Of a stretch of 7,527 bases of DNA, positions 1 through 6,076 are shown piece after piece. The number at the start of each line of letters is the position of its first letter. Within the stretch, counting starts at the first letter, position 1. The notes beneath the pieces were generated by a model that was not told the DNA's origin, searched no databases, and saw only the letters and a list, made by a program, of their open reading frames with translations. Source of the stretch: Bacteroidales bacterium. Its GTDB lineage: Bacteria > Bacteroidota > Bacteroidia > Bacteroidales > UBA932. The stretch is taken from NCBI GenBank assembly GCA_009784635.1, contig WRBG01000094.1, forward strand, positions 1 to 7,527, given 5' to 3'. A program made the translations under genes and the position numbers.

Positions 1-1
1 A

Positions 2-124
2 ATCGGCATGTCCAGAGAAACTACTGCCGTGGCCGCCATCAACCCATGGATATTTGCCCTTGGCCTCTACCTTATTGTTTGCGGGGCGCTGGCTCTTAAA
101 CTGGGACTTCAACTTTACGCTTAG
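2..124 (+). CDS. C-terminal fragment of an unidentified integral membrane protein (5' end outside window)
   Basis: The frame is open from the window edge to a TAG stop at 122-124 and gives 40 residues. After a short polar stretch (GMSRETTAVAAINP) comes one strongly hydrophobic segment beginning WIFALGLYLIVCGALAL, followed by a very short tail ending QLYA. This pattern fits the last transmembrane helix of a multi-pass inner-membrane protein such as a transporter. A second frame on the same strand is also open here (to 126-128), but it does not read like a natural protein end. Only 5 bp separate the stop from the stop of the convergent HU-CCDC81-like gene. The family cannot be named from 40 residues. 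Confidence is moderate that the stretch is coding and low on function. Confidence 0.6.
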   Translation: MGMSRETTAVAAINPWIFALGLYLIVCGALALKLGLQLYA

Positions 125-129
125 ATAGT

Positions 130-825
130 TTAGTTACTCCCTTGGGAGTGCAGTATGCTGCGCTCCTCGGGGGTATACAGCAGACGCTCCAAAACCGGCG
201 TAAGTTGCTTCCTAAACAATAAAGCCATCATTGCCAATATAACCAACCACAACAGTACGCCCAAAAGGGCATAGGCCAATCCGGAGATTTTTCTTTGGCT
301 TCTTGCCGCGCTTCTTGTTGCGTGCAACTTTTCTACCGGCGCCACTGCGCCTAACGGTTTAACCGCTAAATCGGGCAATCCAAAAGCCTGTGAATCTATC
401 GAGCAGTCCGGAGATTGGTAAAAAGCTACCTGCTCTTTATCGTCTGATTTCATAGTGCCAAAGCCGGGGATTTCAAAAACGCCCGACTTTCTGAACTGTA
501 TTTTTACCACGACCACAAATTGGGCGATTTCTCGCCTTGCCTGCTCCAAACACAAACTGAGGTTTCGGGAAGCCGCCGCCTCGTCTTCGGGCTTGGGCAT
601 AGACTTGTTTAATTCGGCTGCATAGGCCTGCTCTAACCATTCATCGTTCCAGCTTTCCTTAACGGAAAAAAGGACTGCCCGACCCGGAGCCTTTATTAAT
701 CGCCCCTTTTTTACCAGCCTTGGCGGTTGTTCCACGGCCACAAAACTGCCCATACCGGGCAGGCATACCCGATTGTGCTGGGACAAAAGTTCGGGAATCA
801 GCCGTGCAAACATTGAAACATCCAT
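130..825 (-). CDS. HU-CCDC81-like, membrane-anchored DNA-binding protein without a SPOR domain
   Basis: This encodes a 231-residue protein with two HU/IHF-like modules, then a basic linker and one membrane helix. The first module (about 1-60) carries the turn VCLPGMGSF. The second (about 60-140) carries VFEIPGFGTM followed by VAFYQSP, which resembles the tandem HU-CCDC81_bac_1 and _2 domains of Bacteroidota. The helix lies at about residues 182-204 (ALLGVLLWLVILAMMALLF) after the basic stretch RSAARSQRK, so the HU part should be cytoplasmic. Characterised domain layouts in this family usually place a peptidoglycan-binding SPOR domain after the helix, but here only about 27 residues follow. 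I chose the ATG at 823-825. The reading frame also opens upstream at a TTG (847-849), but that extension would translate the promoter element at 830-837. Roles in nucleoid or envelope organisation are inferred from the family. Confidence 0.8.
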   Translation of the reverse strand: MDVSMFARLIPELLSQHNRVCLPGMGSFVAVEQPPRLVKKGRLIKAPGRAVLFSVKESWNDEWLEQAYAAELNKSMPKPEDEAAASRNLSLCLEQARREIAQFVVVVKIQFRKSGVFEIPGFGTMKSDDKEQVAFYQSPDCSIDSQAFGLPDLAVKPLGAVAPVEKLHATRSAARSQRKISGLAYALLGVLLWLVILAMMALLFRKQLTPVLERLLYTPEERSILHSQGSN

Positions 826-829
826 CTTG

Positions 830-837
830 CAAAGGTA
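830..837 (-). promoter_or_regulatory. Bacteroidota -7 promoter element (TACCTTTG) for the HU-CCDC81-like gene
   Basis: Read on the minus strand the bases are TACCTTTG, an exact match to the Bacteroidota primary-sigma -7 consensus TAnnTTTG. With the usual geometry, transcription would start at about 825-827, on or next to the ATG at 825. The message would then be leaderless or nearly so. No good TTTG sits at the -33 position; the nearest, at 847-850, is too close. The element therefore rests on the -7 match and its placement. Confidence 0.6.
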
Positions 838-910
838 CAAAAAACCCAAACATCCCCATATCCCATGAGTCGATTTTTATCTCTTTGTGCATCATTTGGA
901 AATTTTCATG

Positions 911-918
911 TACTTTTG
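911..918 (+). promoter_or_regulatory. Bacteroidota -7 promoter element (TACTTTTG) for the acyl-CoA ligase operon
   Basis: TACTTTTG matches TAnnTTTG exactly. A TTTG at 884-887 is close to the -33 position, about 3 bp further away than ideal. The predicted start at about 921-922 leaves a leader of only 7-8 nt before the ATG at 929. The element lies inside the 5' extension that would exist if translation began at the GTG at 887, which argues against that upstream start. Confidence 0.65.
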
Positions 919-928
919 CTTGGCAAAA

Positions 929-2830
929 ATGAACACCATGAATAAAAAAACCCTGATTGACCTTTTTGAAGAATCGGTGCAAAGTTTCCCCAACAACGTA
1001 TTCCTCATGGAAAAAGAGGGAAGCGAATGGAAAAACACCACCTTTCTTCAAACCCGGGAAACGGTCTATGCTTGGGGCGCCGGATTACAGGCGCTCGGCG
1101 TGCAAAAAGGAGCGCATATCGCACTTTTGTCCGAAGGACGCAATGCTTGGATTACGGGCGAGCTGGCTATTTTTTATGCAGGAGCAATCAATGTGCCTCT
1201 GTCCATTAAGTTAGAGGAGAGCAACGATTTGCTGTTCCGCCTGCAACATTCCGACACCCGGTACATGCTGGTATCGGCCAATCAACTCCATAAAATCCGA
1301 AAAATAAAAGACCAACTTCCCGACATCCTTTATTTTATCATTCTGAATGATTTGCCCGAATATCAAGACCGGGAACTGTCCATGAGTCAAGTCGCCCGTA
1401 TGGGGACAGAGCGTTTAACCCAAGCCAAAGAGGAATTTTTGAGCGTTGGACAATCCATCCAAAACGATGACCCGGCTACCATTACCTATACTTCGGGCAC
1501 CACGGCAGACCCCAAGGGAGTAATCTTGACCCACCGAAACTACACCGCCAACGTGGAACAGTCGCTTACCTTGATGGATATTCCCCCCACACATCGGACG
1601 CTCATCATTTTACCCTTAGACCATTGCTTTGCGCACGTCGTTGGTTTCTACATCTTTATGTCTCGCGGAGCCTCGGTAGCTACCGTACAAACCGGAAAGA
1701 CCCCCACGGAGACCTTGAAGAATATCCCCATCAATATTAAAGAAATCAAGCCCAATATCCTCTTGTCTGTGCCCGCGCTGGCCAAGAATTTCAGAAAATC
1801 AATCGAGATGGGTGTTAGGGCCAAAGGCCCCATGGCCGAAAAACTCTTTCAATTAGGACTTAAAGTCGCCTACGCCTACAATGGAGACGGATGGCATAAA
1901 GGAAAAGGATGGCGTTGCCTGCTCCGGCCCCTCTTGCCGCTGTTTGACAAACTGCTCTTTGCCAAGGTGCGGTTGGCACTGGGGGGGGCATTGGAGTATA
2001 TGGTTGGAGGAGGCGCCCTGTTAGATAAGGAGATGCAGGATTTCTACTACGCCATTGGAATGCCCATGTATCAAGGCTACGGCCTGTCGGAAGCCACTCC
2101 GGTAATTTCTTCAAATACGCCTGTAAAGCACAAGTTCGGCACTTCGGGCGTCATTGTAAAACCTTTGGAACTTTTGATTAAAGACGCCGAAGGGCGCAGG
2201 TTGCCTCAAGGAGCGCAGGGAGAGATTGTGGTACGCGGGGAGAACGTCATGGCGGGGTATTGGAAGAACGAAGCGGCGACCCAAGAGGCTTTGCGAGACG
2301 GCTATCTCTATACCGGAGACTTGGGTTATATAGACAAAGACGGTCTGTTAGTCGTTTTGGGCCGATTTAAAAGTTTGCTGATTGCAAGCGATGGGGAAAA
2401 ATACAGCCCCGAAGGCATCGAAGAAACACTCAACGCCTCGCCTTACATCCAGCAAATCATTCTGTATAATAACCAAAGTCCCTATACTACCGCACTCATT
2501 GTACCCAATAAAGAGAACCTCAAACAGAAACTCGCCCATGAAAACTGGGGCAGCGAAGATTGTGCCAAAAAAGCAATCAACTTGATTAGAGACTCCATTG
2601 ATGCCTACCGAGGCCGCGGCCACCATGCCGGCACCTTTCCCGAACGCTGGCTGCCCAGCGCCTTTGCCCTGCTCCCCGAAGCCTTTACCGAACAAAACGG
2701 TATGGTTAACAGCACCATGAAAATTGTTAGGGGAAAGGTGGAAAAACACTATGCCGACCGAATAGAACACCTGTATACCCCCGAAGGGAAAAACATGTAT
2801 AACGAACTCAATTTAGTAACCTTAATTTAA
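929..2830 (+). CDS. Long-chain fatty acid--CoA ligase (AMP-binding, ANL superfamily)
   Basis: This 633-residue enzyme should activate free fatty acids to acyl-CoA with ATP and CoA through an acyl-adenylate. Visible adenylation motifs, numbered from the ATG at 929, are the phosphate loop YTSGTTADPKG (187-197), the adenine-site motif YGLSEATP (384-391), YTGD (461-464, with ribose-binding D464), the hinge GRFK (478-481), and a C-terminal STMKIVRGK with likely catalytic K598. The length and the insertion before YGLSE (about 320-380, basic and hydrophobic) fit long-chain acyl-CoA synthetases rather than acetyl-CoA synthetases. There is no signal peptide, so it is cytoplasmic or peripheral to the membrane. 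The start at 929 is preferred over the in-frame GTG at 887 because the promoter element lies between them; an ATG at 938 is a further alternative. The FadL-type channel gene follows after 5 bp, supporting exogenous fatty acids as substrate. Exact chain length is unknown. Confidence 0.92.
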   Translation: MNTMNKKTLIDLFEESVQSFPNNVFLMEKEGSEWKNTTFLQTRETVYAWGAGLQALGVQKGAHIALLSEGRNAWITGELAIFYAGAINVPLSIKLEESNDLLFRLQHSDTRYMLVSANQLHKIRKIKDQLPDILYFIILNDLPEYQDRELSMSQVARMGTERLTQAKEEFLSVGQSIQNDDPATITYTSGTTADPKGVILTHRNYTANVEQSLTLMDIPPTHRTLIILPLDHCFAHVVGFYIFMSRGASVATVQTGKTPTETLKNIPINIKEIKPNILLSVPALAKNFRKSIEMGVRAKGPMAEKLFQLGLKVAYAYNGDGWHKGKGWRCLLRPLLPLFDKLLFAKVRLALGGALEYMVGGGALLDKEMQDFYYAIGMPMYQGYGLSEATPVISSNTPVKHKFGTSGVIVKPLELLIKDAEGRRLPQGAQGEIVVRGENVMAGYWKNEAATQEALRDGYLYTGDLGYIDKDGLLVVLGRFKSLLIASDGEKYSPEGIEETLNASPYIQQIILYNNQSPYTTALIVPNKENLKQKLAHENWGSEDCAKKAINLIRDSIDAYRGRGHHAGTFPERWLPSAFALLPEAFTEQNGMVNSTMKIVRGKVEKHYADRIEHLYTPEGKNMYNELNLVTLI

Positions 2831-2835
2831 CAACT

Positions 2836-4125
2836 ATGCGTATGCGTAAAATCTTTTTTTCTATCCTTGCCGTTGCAGGCTCTTTTACCCTGCTTCATGC
2901 CGAAGGATATCAGTTAAACCTAAACAGCGTCAAGCAGGCAGGTATGGGTAATACCGGCGTAGCCCTCAAATTGGGCGCCGAAAGTATGATTTACAATCCT
3001 GCCGGACTATCTTTTATGAACGGTGGCTTAGACCTCTCCGCAGGGCTTACCGCTATTCGTTCTCATGTAAAATATACAAACGGAAGTTATCAAGCCGAGA
3101 CGGATAATCCTTTAGGCACCCCCCTCTTTGTCTATGCCGGTTTCAAGATTACCAGAAACTTAGCGGCAGGCGTATCGCTGAATAATCCTGCCGGTAACTC
3201 AATCTACTGGCCGGACGACTGGAACGGCGCGACTATTGTACAAAATTCATCTCTACAGGCCTTTTGTCTTCAACCTTCTCTCTCTTTCAAGTTTTTAGAC
3301 GACAAGTTGAGTGTAGGAGCCGGCGCCATGATTATGTGGGGAAATTTTAGCAACTCCAAAGCGCTGATGCCTAAAAATCCCGCCTTTGGGGATGTATATC
3401 CGGTGTCAGCCAAACTTTATGGCGATGCCAAAATCAACTACGGCTTTAACCTAGGTTTGCTCTTTGCTCCTGTTCCGCAACTAAGCATTGGACTTAGCTA
3501 TCGTTCCAAAGTTGATTTAAAAGTAGACGAAGGCCATACCGATTTTAACTTTGCCAGTCCGCAAATTGAGCAGGCGATTATTGGCGCGCTTCCTCCTTTA
3601 TACAATAGTCTTTTTTCTGCCTCCATGCCCATTCCCTCCAACATCAACTTTGGCGTGTCGTATCAACCCGGCGAGACATTCTTGATAACGGCCGAATTAC
3701 AACGGGTTGGCTGGGGCGTGTTTGACGAATTAGTCATCACTTACGACGAAAAAATCCCCCAAGCGATGCAGCCCGCGCCCGTGCCCAAAAAATTCACCAA
3801 CACCATGATTTACCGTATTGGCGGACAGTGGACAGCCTATCCCAAGTTTGATGTTCGCTTAGGTTTCTACTACGACGAGACGCCTGTATGTAAAGATTTA
3901 TATTACAGTCCGGAGACGCCCGGTTCCAGCAAGACGGCCTTTACCTGCGGTTACAGTTGGCGCGCCTTTACCGGCTTTTCGCTTGACTTTGCCTTTACCT
4001 ACTCCCGCGGGCCCAAAACCACCGGATACTTTACCGCTGCTCCTTATAGCGCTTCTGCTCCCTTTACCGGAGAGTATAAGGTGCATGCGTTTCTACCTGC
4101 CTTAGGATTAAGCTACACGTTTTAG
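2836..4125 (+). CDS. FadL/OmpP1/TodX-family outer-membrane long-chain fatty acid transporter
   Basis: This 429-residue precursor has a signal peptide: basic MRMRK, a hydrophobic core, and probable cleavage after LLHA (residue 22). The mature N-terminus (EGYQLNLNSVKQAGMGNTG) and the NPAG motif at 54-57 match the plug region of FadL/OmpP1 proteins. The central PAGNSIYWPDDWNG and the following LQPSLSFKFLDDKLSVGAG are also typical of the family. The rest alternates aromatic and small residues like beta-barrel strands and ends in LSYTF, the terminal phenylalanine expected of a barrel-assembly signal. FadL proteins are 14-strand barrels that pass fatty acids or other hydrophobic compounds across the outer membrane. 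The gene lies 5 bp after the acyl-CoA ligase and is surely cotranscribed, making fatty acids the likeliest cargo. A second ATG at 2842 would also leave a workable signal peptide. The stop overlaps that of the convergent DUF2807 gene. Confidence 0.9.
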   Translation: MRMRKIFFSILAVAGSFTLLHAEGYQLNLNSVKQAGMGNTGVALKLGAESMIYNPAGLSFMNGGLDLSAGLTAIRSHVKYTNGSYQAETDNPLGTPLFVYAGFKITRNLAAGVSLNNPAGNSIYWPDDWNGATIVQNSSLQAFCLQPSLSFKFLDDKLSVGAGAMIMWGNFSNSKALMPKNPAFGDVYPVSAKLYGDAKINYGFNLGLLFAPVPQLSIGLSYRSKVDLKVDEGHTDFNFASPQIEQAIIGALPPLYNSLFSASMPIPSNINFGVSYQPGETFLITAELQRVGWGVFDELVITYDEKIPQAMQPAPVPKKFTNTMIYRIGGQWTAYPKFDVRLGFYYDETPVCKDLYYSPETPGSSKTAFTCGYSWRAFTGFSLDFAFTYSRGPKTTGYFTAAPYSASAPFTGEYKVHAFLPALGLSYTF

Positions 4126-4943
4126 TTTATTCTTTGACCGTTCACAGAGGCGCCCGAACTGACTTTAGAATCAAGCAGTCTTGGGTTGCCTTTGTGGTTA
4201 AGTTTGGATTGTCCCGACATCCGGACGGATAAAGTTTCGGTAACATGTACGTCTGCTTTGCTCACTCCGCTGGCAGAAAAGTCCAAATTTTTTATGACGA
4301 ATGAACCGGCGGCTACCGAAGTTACTCCGGAAATATCCATGGCTACCTCATGGGCCGTTCCCTGCATCTCTAATTTGGAAGACCCGGATGCTTTTATGCT
4401 GACCCGTTCCGATTCAAGATTGTAGTTGGATTGAGAAGTCCCGCTCAAGTCAATTTTGGCTTGTTTGGCGGTTCCCGAAAGGTCAAGTTTGCTGGCGCCG
4501 CTGATGTTCATGTTGGCCTCATTGGTTTGTATGCGCAGTCCGGAGACCTTGGAAACTCCGGAAAGTTCAAGCCGGAAGCGCGAAGGCGTAAACAGGTCGG
4601 AGGTGGTAAGCGCACAAACGCCCGAAAGCTCCAAAGAGTGCAGCTCGCCAATGGTAATATAGGCCTTGAGGGTGGCGTTGTTGCTGAGCCTCATTCGGGC
4701 GGGCAGTTGGGTATATAGCCTTAACACGCCGGACCTTACTTCCACCCTAATGTACTCCATGTATCTGGATTCGGCTTCTACGACCACAGAAGGAGTCGGG
4801 CCTTTTTTAAGTTCAATCACAAAGACTCCGGAAGCCTCTATTCCCGTAAAGTCTCGAATGTCATTGATTTCTTTGACCAATGTTTGGGCAGACAAGTTGC
4901 CTGCAAGGGCGCAGATAAGCGCCAGTGAAAAAATTCGTTTCAT
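4122..4943 (-). CDS. Exported head-GIN domain (DUF2807) protein with a repeated beta-helix-like core
   Basis: The 273-residue product starts with a signal peptide (MKRIFSLALICALAGNLSA, cleavage near Q20), so it is exported; with no cysteine at the cleavage site it is not a lipoprotein. The body matches the Bacteroidota head-GIN/DUF2807 family (named as putative autotransporter adhesins): an opening FTGIEASGVFVIELKKG followed by rungs containing SGxSK or similar. Ser-Gly pairs at 107, 128, 148, 167, 186, 205, 225, 243 and 263 recur every 18-21 residues, as expected of a repetitive beta-solenoid, with extra copies at 38 and 156. It is the last gene of a minus-strand operon, 19 bp after the membrane protein, and probably depends on the sigma factor. 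Its function is unknown; the adhesin label is weakly supported in the family. Family assignment is strong, role is not. Confidence 0.85.
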   Translation of the reverse strand: MKRIFSLALICALAGNLSAQTLVKEINDIRDFTGIEASGVFVIELKKGPTPSVVVEAESRYMEYIRVEVRSGVLRLYTQLPARMRLSNNATLKAYITIGELHSLELSGVCALTTSDLFTPSRFRLELSGVSKVSGLRIQTNEANMNISGASKLDLSGTAKQAKIDLSGTSQSNYNLESERVSIKASGSSKLEMQGTAHEVAMDISGVTSVAAGSFVIKNLDFSASGVSKADVHVTETLSVRMSGQSKLNHKGNPRLLDSKVSSGASVNGQRIN

Positions 4944-4962
4944 GATAATTAATTATTGATTT

Positions 4963-5448
4963 TTAGTTATTTGTATATTCTGCAATCAGCAACACCATCT
5001 GCTCCATACCGGCTATACAGTGGGCGTAATAATCTTCAAGTACCCTGCGGCGTTGGGCCGGAGATATTTCCAAAGGGAGCCATTCTGCACATCTGTCCAA
5101 ATCTTCTGTAAACAATTGCACCGCGTATTCTATTTGCTCCACATATACAGGCGACAAAGTGGCCACATAATCGCCCACCTGTTGCCTAAGCACTTCTACC
5201 TCCTGCCTGTACCGCCGAAGCATTCGGGCCTCGACCGCGGATTCGCTAAAAGCAAGCTCCCTAAGTCCCCATCCGGATAGCCATACCAGCACAACGGCAG
5301 CGGCTGCGCCCAAAAAGCGCAGACGCAGACGTCTGCGCAGACGTCCGGCTTCCCATTTGGTAAAAAATCGTTCTTCATGCCCATGAGGCAAATCCTCCCC
5401 ATCAAAAACCGCCCTGTTTGCGGCAATAAAATCCTCCAAATCTTTCAT
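4963..5448 (-). CDS. Single-pass membrane protein in the anti-sigma position
   Basis: This 161-residue protein begins 11 bp after the ECF sigma gene, which is the usual place for a cognate anti-sigma factor. The cytoplasmic part (about 1-43) carries MKDLEDFIAANRAVFD followed by LPHGHEERFFTKWE, resembling short N-terminal motifs I recall in small membrane proteins beside ECF sigma genes in Bacteroidota. An arginine-rich stretch (GRLRRRLRLR, 35-44) precedes one hydrophobic helix (about 45-62), so the N-terminus should face the cytoplasm. The outer part (about 65-161) is charged, predicted helical, and has two cysteines (120 and 144). No zinc-binding HxxxCxxC or FecR domain is seen, so it is not a classical ZAS or FecR-type anti-sigma. 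The anti-sigma role is inferred from position and topology. Confidence 0.7.
   Translation of the reverse strand: MKDLEDFIAANRAVFDGEDLPHGHEERFFTKWEAGRLRRRLRLRFLGAAAAVVLVWLSGWGLRELAFSESAVEARMLRRYRQEVEVLRQQVGDYVATLSPVYVEQIEYAVQLFTEDLDRCAEWLPLEISPAQRRRVLEDYYAHCIAGMEQMVLLIAEYTNN
5324..5345. repeat. Overlapping perfect palindromes inside the membrane-protein gene
   Basis: Two perfect inverted repeats overlap here: a 14-bp one at 5324-5337 (CGCAGACGTCTGCG) and an 18-bp one at 5328-5345 (GACGTCTGCGCAGACGTC). They fall where the gene encodes alternating Arg and Leu codons (CGT, CTG, CGC, AGA), so the symmetry may be a by-product of the arginine-rich juxtamembrane stretch. The RNA could form a hairpin in the 5' third of the gene. 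A regulatory role is possible but unsupported. Confidence 0.5.
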
Positions 5449-5459
5449 AACGGTATCTA

Positions 5460-5966
5460 TTAATCGTTTCTAATCCATTTATCTTTCTCCAACAATAATG
5501 CCCTAAGCTTGGCGCGTCCGCGTACATATTGAGAACGCACGGTGGCAGCGCGGATGGAGAGCAGGCCGGCAATCTCATCAAAGTCGTAACCCTCAAATAA
5601 AAAAAGCGATAAAACAGCGCGATATCCGGGTGCAAGCAACCGCATCGCCTCCTTAATCCGGCGAACCCGGGCCGCCGTATCCAAATCTTCGCACAGGCCT
5701 TGCCCCTCATGCTCCTCTGCTTCCTCCCCTAAGTCCTCAAAAAGTACGGTATGCTTTTTTCTCAAGCGGTCAATAGACTTGGAAGCAGCCACTTTAAAAA
5801 GCCAACTCTTTTTTTGCTCCTCCGAATCAAATCTTCCCGAAAAGGAAAAATAATGCAGCAGTACGTCGTGCATGGCCTCCTCCGCTTCCTCCGCATTGGC
5901 CAATATACGCAGACAAGCAGCGTAGAGGATGCGGCTATAACGCGCATATTCTTCTTGATAAATCAT
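5460..5966 (-). CDS. ECF-family RNA polymerase sigma factor (sigma-70 family)
   Basis: The 168-residue protein has the two-domain ECF layout. Region 2 spans about 6-70, with the core-binding helix ILANAEEAEEAMHDVLLHYF and the -10 recognition part SWLFKVAASKSIDRLRKK. An acidic linker follows (about 75-98). Region 4 spans about 103-157, with LAPGYRAVLSLFLFEGYDFDEIAG and the helix-turn-helix SIRAATVRSQYVRGRAKLR. Length is normal for the group. It is the first gene of a minus-strand operon with the membrane protein 11 bp downstream and the DUF2807 gene after that, so it may be held at the membrane until a signal arrives and may autoregulate. The ATG at 5964-5966 has no strong TAnnTTTG upstream; AAAATTTG at 5981-5988 on the minus strand is a one-mismatch candidate. 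The signal and regulon cannot be read from the sequence. Confidence 0.9.
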   Translation of the reverse strand: MIYQEEYARYSRILYAACLRILANAEEAEEAMHDVLLHYFSFSGRFDSEEQKKSWLFKVAASKSIDRLRKKHTVLFEDLGEEAEEHEGQGLCEDLDTAARVRRIKEAMRLLAPGYRAVLSLFLFEGYDFDEIAGLLSIRAATVRSQYVRGRAKLRALLLEKDKWIRND

Positions 5967-6042
5967 CTGCTATTATAACGCAAATTTTTTAAAATTGCTG
6001 CATGGAAAGAAGAAAACATGAGCGAATAAATGAAAAAAGTCG

Positions 6043-6050
6043 TACTTTTG
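6043..6050 (+). promoter_or_regulatory. Bacteroidota -7 promoter element (TACTTTTG) for the decarboxylase beta-subunit gene
   Basis: TACTTTTG matches TAnnTTTG exactly and lies 26 bp before the ATG at 6077. The predicted start at about 6053-6055 gives a leader of about 23 nt. No clear TTTG sits at the -33 position. The element shows that the beta-subunit gene can be transcribed on its own, with no upstream partner gene on this strand. Confidence 0.65.
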
Positions 6051-6076
6051 TGCCGTCATTTTAACAGACAATCACC

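Noticed and set aside
659..1051. 130-codon minus-strand open frame across the divergent promoter region
   Set aside because: It runs antisense to the start of the acyl-CoA ligase, overlaps the HU-CCDC81 gene in another frame and covers both promoters; its composition is not protein-like.
2348..2770. 140-codon minus-strand open frame opposite the acyl-CoA ligase
   Set aside because: The plus strand here encodes the hinge and C-terminal domain of the ligase with clear motifs; the antisense frame shows no domain and is a shadow.
5972..5977. TATAAT on the minus strand just upstream of the sigma-factor ATG
   Set aside because: It matches the E. coli -10 box, but Bacteroidota primary sigma uses TAnnTTTG, the box is only 5 bp from the ATG so transcription would start inside the gene, and the area is AT-rich.
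5981..5988. AAAATTTG on the minus strand as a -7 element for the sigma operon
   Set aside because: One mismatch to TAnnTTTG within a run of A/T and no TTTG at -33; too weak to list as a feature, though possible.
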